Shown: in pieces, positions 9,270 to 18,558 of the stretch
Layout: every line of letters begins with the position of its first letter
Numbering within the stretch: the first letter of the stretch is position 1
From: an uncultured Microbacterium sp.
GTDB taxonomy: Bacteria > Actinomycetota > Actinomycetes > Actinomycetales > Microbacteriaceae
Assembly: GCA_913774665.1 (NCBI GenBank)
Contig: CAJYHN010000005.1
Location: 1 to 64,000, forward strand
Length of the DNA: 64,000 nucleotides
Reading direction: 5' to 3'
Notes under the pieces: model-generated
Database searches by the model: none
The model's input: the letters and a program-made list of their open reading frames with translations, nothing else
Told to the model about the DNA's origin: nothing
Program-made: the position numbers and the translations under genes

Positions 9270-9319
9270 AACCCGCTGCGCGCCACCGCGCGCTCGTGCG
9301 TCCATGCGAAGGAGCAGGA

Positions 9320-10507
9320 ATGCCCACCCCCACCCGCGACGACAAATTCTCGTTCGGTCTCTGGACCGTCGGTTACAACGGCACCGACCCCTTCGGCGGC
9401 CCCACGCGTGAGCCCCTCGACGTCGTGCACGTCGTCGAGAAGCTCGCCGAGCTCGGCGCCTACGGCCTGACCTTCCACGACGACGACCTCTTCGCCTTCG
9501 GCTCCACCGACGCCGAGCGTCAGAAGCAGATCGACCGCCTCAAGGGCGCGATGAGCGACACCGGCATCGTCACGCCGATGGTGACCACCAACCTCTTCTC
9601 TGCCCCCGTCTTCAAGGACGGCGGATTCACCTCGAACGACCGCCAGGTGCGCCGCTTCGCCCTGCGCAAGGTGCTGCGCAACCTCGACCTCGCCGCCGAG
9701 CTCGGCGCGAAGACGTTCGTCATGTGGGGCGGCCGCGAGGGCGCCGAGTACGACTCCGCGAAAGACATCCGTCAGGCGCTCGAGCGCTATCGCGAGGCCG
9801 TCAACCTGCTGGGCGACTACGTCACCGACAAGGGCTACGACATCCGCTTCGCCATCGAGCCCAAGCCCAACGAGCCCCGCGGCGACATCCTGCTGCCCAC
9901 GCTCGGCCACGCGATCGCGTTCATCGACTCGCTCGAGCGTCCCGAGCTCGTGGGTCTGAACCCCGAGGTCGGCCACGAGCAGATGGCGGGCCTGAACTTC
10001 GCCGCCGGCATCGCCCAGGCGCTGTACCACGGCAAGCTCTTCCACATCGACCTCAACGGCCAGCGCGGGATCAAGTACGACCAGGACCTCGTGTTCGGCC
10101 ACGGCGACCTGCACAACGCCTTCGCCCTCGTCGACCTGCTCGAGAACGGCGGCCCCGGCGGCGTGCCCGCCTACGACGGCCCCCGTCACTTCGACTACAA
10201 GCCCTCGCGCACCGAGGACGAGACGGGCGTCTGGGACTCGGTCTCGGCCAACATGAACACGTACCTCCTGCTCAAGGAGCGCGCCGCGGCCTTCCGCGCC
10301 GACCCCGAGGTGCAGGAGGCGCTCGAGGCCGCCAAGGTCGCCGAGCTCGCCCAGCCCACGCTGAACGAGGGCGAGACCTACGACGACTTCCTCGCCGACC
10401 GCTCGGCCTACGAGGACTTCGACACCGACGCGTACCTCGGCGGCAAGGGCTTCGGTTTCGTCCGCCTGCAGCAGCTCGCCACCGAGCACCTGCTCGGCGC
10501 GCGCTGA
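9320..10507 (+). CDS. xylA: Xylose isomerase
   Basis: 395-residue TIM-barrel isomerase of the actinobacterial (class I) type, the same length as the Streptomyces enzyme. It converts D-xylose to D-xylulose and, in vitro, D-glucose to fructose. Visible hallmarks are catalytic His53 in GLTFHDDDL, the metal/substrate strands [10 protein letters not shown], the GHEQM segment and [24 protein letters not shown], split here across the metal-2 site. AAGGAG at 9309-9314 fixes the ATG at 9320; longer upstream frames run through the promoter. xylB follows after 262 bases. With the alditol oxidase it would route xylitol via xylose to xylulose. Confidence 0.97.
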   Translation: MPTPTRDDKFSFGLWTVGYNGTDPFGGPTREPLDVVHVVEKLAELGAYGLTFHDDDLFAFGSTDAERQKQIDRLKGAMSDTGIVTPMVTTNLFSAPVFKDGGFTSNDRQVRRFALRKVLRNLDLAAELGAKTFVMWGGREGAEYDSAKDIRQALERYREAVNLLGDYVTDKGYDIRFAIEPKPNEPRGDILLPTLGHAIAFIDSLERPELVGLNPEVGHEQMAGLNFAAGIAQALYHGKLFHIDLNGQRGIKYDQDLVFGHGDLHNAFALVDLLENGGPGGVPAYDGPRHFDYKPSRTEDETGVWDSVSANMNTYLLLKERAAAFRADPEVQEALEAAKVAELAQPTLNEGETYDDFLADRSAYEDFDTDAYLGGKGFGFVRLQQLATEHLLGAR

Positions 10508-10519
10508 GTCGGAGGGGGT

Positions 10520-10539
10520 CCGGATGCCGCGGCATCCGG
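10520..10539. terminator. Palindromic hairpin after xylA
   Basis: A perfect 20-bp palindrome built around GGATGCCGCGGCATCC begins 13 bases after the xylA stop. It can form a strong stem but has no T-run, so it may be a weak terminator, a processing site protecting xylA mRNA, or simply two abutting copies of the genome-wide GGATGCC word. Confidence 0.35.
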
Positions 10540-10610
10540 GCCCCGCTCGCGGTACATTCGCCCCGACTGAATCGCGGCATCCGCCGAGGGGCCCCGCCCT
10601 CACCGCGAGT

Positions 10611-10657
10611 GTCCGGAACACCCGGACGAATTCGAAAAGCCTCCGGGTGTTGTGGAC
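10611..10657. repeat. Intergenic hairpin element, copy 1
   Basis: 16-bp arms (10611-10626 and 10642-10657) with two mismatches enclose a 15-base loop. The core ACACCCGGA...TCCGGGTGT and the 15-base loop length recur in the hairpin at 37742-37800, suggesting a dispersed REP-like element. It lies between xylA and xylB, about 110 bases before the xylB start. Confidence 0.6.
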
Positions 10658-10769
10658 GGTCAAAAGGGAATGGGGGCACGGCGGGGGCCTCGACGCCACG
10701 GGGCGCACCCCCGCGACACAGACAACTCGGACCGCGCCGACGAAGGCGCGGCGGACAGAAGGGCAGAGC

Positions 10770-12164
10770 ATGGCGCTCGTCATGGGAGTCGACTCGTCGA
10801 CGCAGTCGTGCAAGGTCGTCGTCGTCGACGCCGAGACCGGGAAGGTCGTCCGCGAGGGTCGTGCGTCGCACCCCTCGGGCACGTCGGTGAATCCCGAAGC
10901 GTGGTGGAAAGCACTTCAGGATGCCATCGCCCAGGCCGGCGGTCTCGACGAGGTCGCCGCGGTGTCGATCGCGGGCCAGCAGCACGGCATGGTCGTGCTC
11001 GACGCCGAGGGCGCGGTGATCCGCGATGCCCTGCTGTGGAACGACACCCGATCGGCGCAGGCCGCGCGCGACCTGATCGACGAGGTCGGCGCGGTTGAAT
11101 TCGCGGAGCGGACCGGGGCGGTGCCGGTGGCGTCGTTCACGGGCACGAAGCTGCGCTGGCTGCGCGACGCCGAGCCCGACAACGCCGCGCGCGTCGCCGC
11201 CGTCGCCCTGCCCCACGATTGGCTGACCTGGCGTCTGCGCGGCTTCGGCCCCGGTAACGCCGTGCTCGACGAGCTGGTCACCGACCGCTCCGACGCCTCG
11301 GGTACCGCGTACTGGGGAGCGGACGGGTACGATCTCGACCTCTTCGCGCGCGCGCTCGGCCACGAGGCGGTGCTTCCGCGGGTGCTCGGTCCGTGGGAGA
11401 GCGCCGGGGCACTGCCTGGTGGCGCCCTCGTCGGACCCGGCGCGGGAGACAACGCCGGCGCAGCGCTCGGCCTCGGCGCGGGCGTCGGCGACGTGGTCGT
11501 CTCGCTCGGAACCTCGGGCACCGTGTTCGCCGTCACCGACACCCCGGCCCGTGACGCGACGGGCGCCGTCGCCGGCTTCGCCGACGCGACGGGGCGTTTC
11601 CTGCCCCTGGTGGCCACCCTCAACGCCGCTCGGGTGCTCGACGCATTTGCGGGCCTCCTCGGCGTCTCGCACGATGAGCTCGGTGCCCTGGCCCTCGAGG
11701 CCGAGCCCGGCGCCGGCGGCGTGGTGCTCGTACCCTGGTTCGAGGGGGAGCGCACACCGAACCTGCCGCACGCGCAGGCATCGCTGACCGGCCTGACCCT
11801 GGCATCCACGAACCGCCCGAATTTCGCGCGCGCCGCGATCGAGGGCATGCTGAGCGGCTTGGCCGTCGGGCTCGAGGCGATCCAGGCGCAGGGTGTCGAG
11901 GTGCGCCGCGTGCTGCTCATCGGTGGGGCAGCGGCGAACGAGGGAGTGGCGCGCATCGCCGCGCAGGTGTTCGACGCCGAGATCGTCGTCCCCGCCGCGG
12001 GGGAGTACGTCGCGCTCGGTGCGGCCCGCCAGGCGGCGGGAGTGCTCGCGGGCGGACCCGTCGACTGGTCGGTCGCGATGACCCGCACGGTCGAATCCGA
12101 CCACCGACCCGAGATCCGTGAGCGTTACGACGTGATCTCGGCGCTGCGCGCGACGGAGAGCTGA
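10770..12164 (+). CDS. xylB: Xylulokinase
   Basis: 464-residue FGGY-family kinase that phosphorylates D-xylulose to D-xylulose 5-phosphate. N-terminal phosphate loop [12 protein letters not shown], sugar site [10 protein letters not shown] and LLWNDTRS, catalytic Asp in GPGAGDNAG, and ATP-domain motifs [11 protein letters not shown] and [12 protein letters not shown] are all present. The ATG at 10770 is chosen because the conserved phosphate loop starts five residues later; upstream in-frame sequence crosses the repeat element at 10611. The Shine-Dalgarno site is weak. It is co-oriented with xylA. A paralogue with altered sugar residues lies at 14895-16346. Confidence 0.93.
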   Translation: MALVMGVDSSTQSCKVVVVDAETGKVVREGRASHPSGTSVNPEAWWKALQDAIAQAGGLDEVAAVSIAGQQHGMVVLDAEGAVIRDALLWNDTRSAQAARDLIDEVGAVEFAERTGAVPVASFTGTKLRWLRDAEPDNAARVAAVALPHDWLTWRLRGFGPGNAVLDELVTDRSDASGTAYWGADGYDLDLFARALGHEAVLPRVLGPWESAGALPGGALVGPGAGDNAGAALGLGAGVGDVVVSLGTSGTVFAVTDTPARDATGAVAGFADATGRFLPLVATLNAARVLDAFAGLLGVSHDELGALALEAEPGAGGVVLVPWFEGERTPNLPHAQASLTGLTLASTNRPNFARAAIEGMLSGLAVGLEAIQAQGVEVRRVLLIGGAAANEGVARIAAQVFDAEIVVPAAGEYVALGAARQAAGVLAGGPVDWSVAMTRTVESDHRPEIRERYDVISALRATES

Positions 12165-12575
12165 CACCCAGATTGGGGTGGATTCGGCGAACCCGGATGC
12201 GCCAGAGTTAGGGCGGGACCCGTCGACGTCTTGTAAGGGGGGCGTCGGCGGGTTCTTCGCGGGAGCGCTCCCTCGGGGTGCGGGCTGCCCGCCTTGATCG
12301 CCGCGCGTCCGCGCATCCCTCCGTCGCCCGGGGTCGCGACGGCGGCGGCGTCCGCCCCGCCGTCTGCGCGCGTTCGCTCGTCCCCGAGGTGGTGAGTGGT
12401 CGTCGGCCGCGTCCTCAAGCGACGATGGGGTTCACCGTCGTCCATGTTGTACGTACAGACTGGACGATATGGACGTTACGCACTACGCTGACATCCAACG
12501 CGGAAGGGACCGCGGACGGATCGATCCGGGACGCCTCACCGTCCCGCCTCCGTCACCACAACGGAGGGACTGCCC
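12165..12575 (+). promoter_or_regulatory. Regulatory gap upstream of the aldolase/kinase operon, with GntR-type site
   Basis: 411 bases without a gene. The palindrome TGTACGTACA at 12449-12458 is identical to one in front of the transporter at 18641-18650, so one regulator, presumably the GntR protein at 17755-18501, should control both operons. A second perfect palindrome GGGAGCGCTCCC at 12261-12272 has the core of CebR-type LacI operators; no partner is evident. ACGGAGGGA at 12561-12569 is the ribosome-binding site of the aldolase gene. A TACGCT hexamer near 12485 is a possible -10. Nothing else recognisable was seen. Confidence 0.6.
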
Positions 12576-13412
12576 ATGCCTTTGGTCAGCGGACACGACG
12601 TCATCCAGGAGTGCACGGCCCGCGGGCTCGTGGCGGGAGCGTTCAACACCACGAACATCGAGACGACCATGGGCATCATCGATGCGGTCGAGAAGGTCGG
12701 TGTGCCGACCTTCATCCAGGTCGCTCCGACGAATGTGAAGCTCTCCGGCTACGAGTACGTCTACGACATGGTCGCGCGGCGCCTGGCGGACACGACCGTC
12801 CCGGTCGCCCTGCACCTCGACCACGGCAAATCCCTCGCGGCCGTCGAAGCGGCCCTGGCCGCCGATTTCACCTCGATCATGATCGATGCCTCCGAGGAAC
12901 CGCTCGCCGAGAACACCGCCACCTCGGCCACGGCGCGGCGGATGTGCGGTGCGACGATCGCCCTCGAGGCCGAACTCGGCAGCATCGGCGGCAAAGAAGA
13001 CGACGTCGCCCCGGAGTTCGCCAGCACGACGGATCCGGCGCAGGTGGCCGACTTCGTCGCCGCGGTCGGCTGCGACATGCTCGCGGTGTCGGTCGGCAAC
13101 GTGCACGGGTACGCGCCGAACGCGCGCATCGACTTCGACCTCCTCGAGCGCGTGCGCGCGGCCAGCCCGGTCCCCCTCGTCATCCACGGCGGCTCGGGCC
13201 TGCCCGAAGATCAGCTCGGCCGCCTGGCCGACTTCGGCGTGGTCAAGGTCAACGTCGCGAGCGACCTGCGCAACGCCATGATCCGCAGCTTCGGCGAGGC
13301 GTACGCCGCGAACCCGAACGAGAACTCCCTCATCCGGGTCTCCCTCGACGCGGTTGCGGCGATCTCCGACGTCGTCGAGCGTCGCATCCGCATGCTCAAC
13401 CCCTCGCTCTGA
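12576..13412 (+). CDS. Class II ketose-phosphate aldolase (fructose/tagatose-bisphosphate type)
   Basis: 278-residue zinc-dependent aldolase of the Fba/GatY/KbaY family, splitting a ketose phosphate into two smaller carbonyl products. Catalytic Asp82 and zinc ligand His83 lie in HLDHGK. Further ligands are in EAELGSIGGKED (about residues 131-142), His177 (GNVHGYAP) and His204 (VIHGGSG). The short length resembles GatY/KbaY-like catabolic aldolases rather than glycolytic Fba. It is the first gene of an operon with three sugar kinases and is preceded by a GntR-type operator. Whether it cleaves fructose-, tagatose-, sorbose- or a deoxyketose-phosphate cannot be read from sequence. Confidence 0.88.
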   Translation: MPLVSGHDVIQECTARGLVAGAFNTTNIETTMGIIDAVEKVGVPTFIQVAPTNVKLSGYEYVYDMVARRLADTTVPVALHLDHGKSLAAVEAALAADFTSIMIDASEEPLAENTATSATARRMCGATIALEAELGSIGGKEDDVAPEFASTTDPAQVADFVAAVGCDMLAVSVGNVHGYAPNARIDFDLLERVRAASPVPLVIHGGSGLPEDQLGRLADFGVVKVNVASDLRNAMIRSFGEAYAANPNENSLIRVSLDAVAAISDVVERRIRMLNPSL

Positions 13413-13417
13413 CGCTC

Positions 13418-14860
13418 ATGACCCCCACGATCACGGTCGACATCGGCACGACGAGCATCAAGCTCTGCGTGTTCGACGGCGACGGCGCTCTCGTCGTCTC
13501 GCGACGCGTCGCCACGCCCACCGTCGGCGACGGGATCGGCGAGGTCTACGACGTCGCGGCGCTCCTCGACGCCGTCCGGGACTTCGTCGCGGATCTCGAA
13601 CCGGCTCTGCGCCGCGCGGTCCAGCGCATCGCGCTCGCGGGCGTGGGCGAATCGGGAGGGCTCGTCGGCGCCGACCTCTCGCTGCGATCGCCCATGATCC
13701 TCTGGCACGATCAGCGCGGCGCCGCCCTGCTGCGAGACTTCACCCCTGTGCAGCGGGAGCGCGTCTACGCCGTCACCGGGTTGCCCGTCAACGCCAACTA
13801 CGCGCTCTCCAAGGTCGCGTGGGCCCTGGCCCACGCCGAGGGCGACACCGCCGACGCCCTCTGGCTCAATGTGTCGGAGTTCGTCGCCGCGCTGCTGACC
13901 GGTCGACGGTGGTCCGAGCCCTCGCTGGCCAGCCGCACCATGGCGCTCGACCTGCGCGAGCGGCGCCCTTCGCGCGAGGTGTGCGCGCTCCTCGGCGTCG
14001 ATCCGGCGATCTTCCCCCCGCTGCGTCCGGCGGCGCTCGGCGTCGCGATGGATCCCGCGATCGCGCACACCTGGGGCCTTGACGAGGTGACGGTCCACGT
14101 CGCCGGCCACGATCACATGGTCGGGGGTGTCGGCGCCGACCTTCAGCCGGGGGAGATGCTCGATTCCACCGGGACCACCGAGGGGATCCTCACCCTCGTG
14201 CGCGAACCGCGGACGGATGCCGCCACCGCGGCGACCAAGATCGCGGGCGGCCTCGCCTGCGACGGCGAGTTCTTCACGCTCTTCGCCTCCATCCCGACCG
14301 GGGGCTCGGCCTTCGCGACGGTGCGCACGCTCCTCGACCGCGACGAGGCGGAGGTGCGCGCGCTCATCGACCGCGCCCACCGGGCCTACCTCGACGGGAA
14401 GATCGACCTCGGTCGTGTCCCCCTCGTCCTGCCGCGTTTCCGCGGCAGTCCGCCGCCGGACAAGGACGCGAGCGCCCGAGGCGCGATCGCGGGCGTGGGC
14501 ACCGACACCACCGCCGTCGAGCTCGTGTTCGGGTGCTTCCTCGGGCTCGCCCGCCAGTTCGCGGACGTCTGGGCCCTCTTCGGCGCGGACCTGGACCGCG
14601 TGAAGGTCATCGGGCCCGCGGCATCCAATCCGCTCTGGCTCCAGCTCAAGGCCGACCTGCTCGGTGCTCCGGTCAGCGCCGCCGGGGTCGACGAGATCGT
14701 CTCCCGCGGAGCGCAAGCGCTGGCGCACGGCGCCCTCCGCCCCTGGGAGGACGCGCTCCCCCGCGAGATCGCCCCCGATCCGCGTCGACACCGGATGCTG
14801 CAGGACGGGGTCGCCGCCACCGCCGCGCGCTGGGAACACCTGAAGGCGATGCCGGCGTGA
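13418..14860 (+). CDS. FGGY-family carbohydrate kinase (first of three in this operon)
   Basis: 480-residue sugar kinase. It has phosphate loop ITVDIGTTSIKLCVF at the N-terminus, a domain-1 segment GVGESGGLV in place of the xylulokinase GQxHG, and the active-site Asp in HVAGHDHMVGG. LDSTGTTEG is the ATP-domain phosphate loop. The GHDH motif separates it from the XylB subgroup and groups it with the kinase at 16405. It starts five bases after the aldolase stop, so the two are co-transcribed. The substrate is unidentified; tetrulose, ketohexose or deoxyketose kinases of actinobacteria are possible relatives. Confidence 0.87.
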   Translation: MTPTITVDIGTTSIKLCVFDGDGALVVSRRVATPTVGDGIGEVYDVAALLDAVRDFVADLEPALRRAVQRIALAGVGESGGLVGADLSLRSPMILWHDQRGAALLRDFTPVQRERVYAVTGLPVNANYALSKVAWALAHAEGDTADALWLNVSEFVAALLTGRRWSEPSLASRTMALDLRERRPSREVCALLGVDPAIFPPLRPAALGVAMDPAIAHTWGLDEVTVHVAGHDHMVGGVGADLQPGEMLDSTGTTEGILTLVREPRTDAATAATKIAGGLACDGEFFTLFASIPTGGSAFATVRTLLDRDEAEVRALIDRAHRAYLDGKIDLGRVPLVLPRFRGSPPPDKDASARGAIAGVGTDTTAVELVFGCFLGLARQFADVWALFGADLDRVKVIGPAASNPLWLQLKADLLGAPVSAAGVDEIVSRGAQALAHGALRPWEDALPREIAPDPRRHRMLQDGVAATAARWEHLKAMPA

Positions 14861-14894
14861 TCGCCGCACGCTCCTCCGAACGAAAGGCGCAGCG

Positions 14895-16346
14895 ATGAGG
14901 CTCGTCGCGGGAATCGACTCGTCCACCCAGAGCTGCAAGGTCACCGTGCGCGACCTCGACACCGGGGTCTGCGTCCGAGAAGGGTCGGCGCCGCACCCGG
15001 CCGCGACCATCGTCGACCCGGACGTGTGGTGGCACGCCCTGCTCGACGCCGTGCAGGCGGCGGGAGGACTCGACGACGTGCTCGCGGTGTCGGTGAGCGG
15101 ACAGCAGCACACGCCGATCTTCCTCGACGCGACCGGAACCCCCGTGACCGCGTCGCCCCTCTGGAACGATCTGGGCTCGCACCCGCACATGATGGCGTTG
15201 AACGCCGAGCTGGGTCGGGACACCTGGATCCGGCGGACAGGTCTGCCCCTCACCCTGTCGGACACGGTGGTCAAGGCGCGCTGGTTGCGCGACGAGTTCC
15301 CGGATGCCGCCGCCCGCACCGCGGCCATCGCCGTGGTGCACGACTGGCTCACCTGGCGTCTGCGCGGATTCGGTCCCGGCACGGGGGGCATCGACAGCCT
15401 CGTCACGGACCGGTCCGAAGCATCGGGGACCGGGTACTGGTCCGGCGAGACGGGGGAGTACACCCTCGATCTGCTCGAGCACGCGTTCGGCCATCCGGTC
15501 GTGCTGCCCGTCATCCTCGGCCCCCTCGAGCGTGCCGGGGTCACGGCCGCCGGACTGCCCGGCATCCCCGCCGGCCTTCCGATCGGGGTCGGCAGCGGTG
15601 ACAACGCCGCTGCGGCTCTCGCGCTGGGTCTCGAAGAGGGGGACGCCGTCCTGAGCCTGGGCACCTCGGGCGTCGTCTACGCGCGCACGGCGGATCCTGT
15701 CCACGACTACGCGGGGTACGTCTGCAGCTACGCCGACGCCACCGGCGATCACCTGCCGATCGTCGCGACCCTGAATGCGGCGCGCAACCTGCAGGTCGGT
15801 GCGGAACTGCTGGGGTGCACGCACGAGGAGCTCGCCGAGCTCGCGCTCGCGGCACCCCCGGGAGCGGAGGGGCTGACGCTGCTGCCGTATTTCGAGGGGG
15901 AGCGCACACCCGACCTGCCGCACGCGCGGGCGGCCGTGCTGGGCGCGAGCCTCTCCAACTTCACACGGGCGAACATGGCGCGCGCGATCGTCGAGGGGAC
16001 GGTGGTGAGTCAGGTCGCGATGCTGGACGCGCTCGCCGCGTGCGGTGTGCACTCGCGCCGCTTGCTGGTGATCGGCGGTGCGGCGAAGAACCGTGCCGTC
16101 CAGCGCGTACTGGCCGAGCTCGTCGACCTGCCCCTCGCCGTGCCGACGGCCGACGAGTACGTCGCCAAGGGCGCCGCGATGCAGGCGGCGGCCGCGCTCA
16201 CCGGTGCCTTCCCCCGATGGTCCGTGGAGACCTCCCCCGTCGCCCCCGCGCCCCCCGCTCCCCAGGTCGCGCGACAGCACCACGATGCGCAGCTCGCCCT
16301 CGGCTACCTCGCGAGCGCGCCGTCTCCCACGCCCGCGCGCGTCTGA
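14895..16346 (+). CDS. Xylulokinase-like FGGY kinase with altered sugar-site motifs
   Basis: 483-residue kinase clearly paralogous to XylB at 10770: it shares [22 protein letters not shown], the GSGDNA catalytic region and EGERTPDLPHA. Residues that contact the sugar in xylulokinases differ: GQQHG becomes GQQHTP and WNDTR becomes WNDLG, so a different ketose (or epimer) is likely. It carries a Pro/Ala-rich C-terminal extension of about 35 residues (PVAPAPPAPQ) absent from XylB. GAAAGGCGC about ten bases before the ATG provides a weak ribosome-binding site. It is the middle gene of three consecutive kinase genes. Confidence 0.87.
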   Translation: MRLVAGIDSSTQSCKVTVRDLDTGVCVREGSAPHPAATIVDPDVWWHALLDAVQAAGGLDDVLAVSVSGQQHTPIFLDATGTPVTASPLWNDLGSHPHMMALNAELGRDTWIRRTGLPLTLSDTVVKARWLRDEFPDAAARTAAIAVVHDWLTWRLRGFGPGTGGIDSLVTDRSEASGTGYWSGETGEYTLDLLEHAFGHPVVLPVILGPLERAGVTAAGLPGIPAGLPIGVGSGDNAAAALALGLEEGDAVLSLGTSGVVYARTADPVHDYAGYVCSYADATGDHLPIVATLNAARNLQVGAELLGCTHEELAELALAAPPGAEGLTLLPYFEGERTPDLPHARAAVLGASLSNFTRANMARAIVEGTVVSQVAMLDALAACGVHSRRLLVIGGAAKNRAVQRVLAELVDLPLAVPTADEYVAKGAAMQAAAALTGAFPRWSVETSPVAPAPPAPQVARQHHDAQLALGYLASAPSPTPARV

Positions 16347-16404
16347 TCGGCACCGCTAAGGTCGAGGGGAGGGCACTCGTCTTCGCCCCCGGGAGGAATC
16401 GACG

Positions 16405-17748
16405 GTGACTCTGCGCGTACGCCTTCCGGTCGTGGTGGGCATCGACGTGGGCAGCACCAACACCAAGGTCGTCGCGCTGACCGCGGACGGCGCCGTCGTG
16501 GCTCGCGCCAGTCGCCCCACGCGGCGCGCCGGGGCAGACCTCGCCGTCGACGCGGCCGCTCTGGTGCTCGCGATCGAGGACATGGTCGTCGAGGTCTGCG
16601 GCGACAGTCGCGTGATCCACGCCCTGTGCGTCGCCGGGATCGGGGAGGACGGCGTCCTCGTCGACGGGCGGCTGCGCCCGCTGACCCCCGCCCTGGCGTG
16701 GTTCGACCCGCGGCGTCACGCCGTCTTCGAGGCACTGCGCCCCGACCTCGTCGATGATCACACCTTCGACGTCGACACCGATCCGGTGCGTTCCCTCGTG
16801 GGCTGGAGGTGGGCCCGGGCGCAGCCGGGAACCGAGCGCGCCGCCGCGTGGATCGCCCTCACCGACCTCCCGGCCGTCGCCTGGACCGGCCGCGCCTTCC
16901 TCAGCGACACCCTCGCCCCGCGCACAGCGGCCTGGCGCAGCGGCGAACGCGCCTGGGCCCACGATCGCGTGGCCGTGTCCCTCGGCGACCAGAACCTGCT
17001 TCCGCCCGTCGTCCCCACCGGGGAGGTGGTCGGCGAGATCGTTTCTCCGGCGCTCCGCGCGGCGGGAGTGATGGCGGCGGATGCCATCGCCGTGGCCGGC
17101 GGTCACGATCACCCGATCGGGGGGTGGGGCGTGCAGCTCATGGTCCCGGGAGCGGTGCTCGATTCGATGGGCACCGCCGAGGTGGTCGTCGCGCAGTCGT
17201 CGTCCGCGAGGCGGCGGGGCGATGACCACGTCGATGTGGCCCCCGGCATCCGCGCCTCCGGCAGCACCCTGTTGCTCGTCGAGGAGTTGGCGCGCAACGT
17301 GCAGTGGGCATCGCGTGACGCCGAGGTGGGGCGCGCGATCCGGCACCTGTTGATCGGTCGCTCCGTACCCCTGCCGCTGTGGGAGTCGGGCTGGTTCGTC
17401 CCCGGTCAGCGGGGCGGAGGGCAGCCGTCGTACGCACCCGATGCGCCGGTCGACCCCCGTGTCCGTGCATCCGCGGTGCTGGGAGCCCTCGCGGTGGCCG
17501 GTCGCGACGCGGTCGACGCGGTGCGACGTGACGTGGGCGGCACGGCCGAGGTCCGCATGGCCGGGGGATGGGTGCGCTCCCCGGGCTGGATCGCGCTGAA
17601 GGCCGCCGTGAACGGGGCGCCCGCGGTGCCCATCCTCGAGCCGGAGGTCACGGCGGTCGGAGCCGCGCTGCTCGCGGCGACCGCGCGCGGGTGGAGTCCC
17701 GACCCGGTCGACGCGCTGGGGGGCTTCGTCAGCGGGATGCTGGGATGA
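16405..17748 (+). CDS. FGGY-family carbohydrate kinase (third of three)
   Basis: 447-residue kinase, somewhat short for the family (480-520). It has phosphate loop VVVGIDVGSTNTKVVAL, domain-1 motif GIGEDGVLV, WFDPR, the active-site GGHDHPIGG and ATP-domain LDSMGTAEV. It belongs with the kinase at 13418 rather than XylB because of GHDH. The start is GTG at 16405, preceded by GGGAGGAA (16391-16398). Its stop lies six bases from the convergent stop of the GntR gene, leaving almost no terminator space. The substrate is unknown; three non-identical kinases in one operon could serve different epimers or successive steps. Confidence 0.84.
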   Translation: MTLRVRLPVVVGIDVGSTNTKVVALTADGAVVARASRPTRRAGADLAVDAAALVLAIEDMVVEVCGDSRVIHALCVAGIGEDGVLVDGRLRPLTPALAWFDPRRHAVFEALRPDLVDDHTFDVDTDPVRSLVGWRWARAQPGTERAAAWIALTDLPAVAWTGRAFLSDTLAPRTAAWRSGERAWAHDRVAVSLGDQNLLPPVVPTGEVVGEIVSPALRAAGVMAADAIAVAGGHDHPIGGWGVQLMVPGAVLDSMGTAEVVVAQSSSARRRGDDHVDVAPGIRASGSTLLLVEELARNVQWASRDAEVGRAIRHLLIGRSVPLPLWESGWFVPGQRGGGQPSYAPDAPVDPRVRASAVLGALAVAGRDAVDAVRRDVGGTAEVRMAGGWVRSPGWIALKAAVNGAPAVPILEPEVTAVGAALLAATARGWSPDPVDALGGFVSGMLG

Positions 17749-17754
17749 GGGTGT

Positions 17755-18501
17755 TCAGCTCGCCGAGACGCTGACCTCGAGCGGGATGACGTCGGTGAGC
17801 ACCCAGGTCTCGTAGTAATCGAACCGCGTGCCATCGGCCGCCCAGGACGAGGAGCGCACGCGCAGCACGGGGTGGCCCGGTTCGACGTCGAGGTGAGCGG
17901 CGACCGCGTCCGGCGCGGCCAGGGCGTGGATCACCCGCTGCGCGCCGCTGCTGATGAAGCCCGCCGATCGCAGGTGACTGTTGAGCGAGGCCGATCCGTC
18001 GAGCACGCCCGACTCGCTGGCGATCGTCCGGGCCACCTCGCGGGGGAACCAGTTCGTGCTGTACATGGCCCGGCGTCCGTCGAGCGCGCGGACGCGCTCC
18101 AGTGCGAACACCTCGGTGTCGGGGCCGACGCGCAGGGCGTCCGCGACGTGGGCTTCGGGGTGGACGTAGCCCGTCTGCACGACGGTGGTCGTGATGCCCG
18201 TCCGTCCGTGCCGCAGCTGCGATTCGAGGAAGCCCTCCTGAACGGTCCACCCGGCCGTCTGTCCGGGAACGCTCGCGAACACGCCGCGCCGCGGGACGCG
18301 GTGCGCGTACCCGTCGTTCTCGAGCTTGGTCAGCGTCTGGCGCACCGTGGCTCGCGACAGGCCGAACTCGCGGCACAGCTCGAGTTCGCTGGGCAGTCGT
18401 TCTTCCTCGGCGATCTCGCCCTGCGAGATCTGCTCGCGCAGGATCTCGTAGAGCTGTTCGTAATACGGCACGGGGGAGACCCGTTCGATCGTGTGCGCCA
18501 C
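17755..18501 (-). CDS. GntR-family (HutC/UTRA subfamily) transcriptional regulator
   Basis: 248 residues. The N-terminal winged helix (about residues 8-75) has recognition helix LSRATVRQTLTKLENDG and wing segment RVPRRGVF. A UTRA effector domain follows (residues 95-240), ending in a YYETWVLTDVIPL strand; UTRA domains bind sugar phosphates. The gene is divergent from the transporter operon. CTGTACAG and TGTACGTACA sites lie in the shared intergenic region and in front of the aldolase operon, which suggests autoregulation plus control of both flanking operons. The effector is probably a phosphorylated intermediate made by one of the adjacent kinases. Confidence 0.92.
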   Translation of the reverse strand: MAHTIERVSPVPYYEQLYEILREQISQGEIAEEERLPSELELCREFGLSRATVRQTLTKLENDGYAHRVPRRGVFASVPGQTAGWTVQEGFLESQLRHGRTGITTTVVQTGYVHPEAHVADALRVGPDTEVFALERVRALDGRRAMYSTNWFPREVARTIASESGVLDGSASLNSHLRSAGFISSGAQRVIHALAAPDAVAAHLDVEPGHPVLRVRSSSWAADGTRFDYYETWVLTDVIPLEVSVSAS

Positions 18502-18558
18502 GTGATTCTCCTCGTCGTCGTGCGCATCGTCGCGCCTTCGTCGTACGTTTGGTTCTGA

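Noticed and set aside
10520-10539. GGATGCCGCGGCATCC palindrome as a specific operator for xylB
   Set aside because: It is simply the two orientations of the word that is over-represented throughout the window; no sign of a dedicated regulator.
12125-12445. 106-codon minus-strand frame upstream of the aldolase operon
   Set aside because: Arg/Thr/Pro-rich, overlaps the xylB end and the regulatory palindrome; no coding signal.
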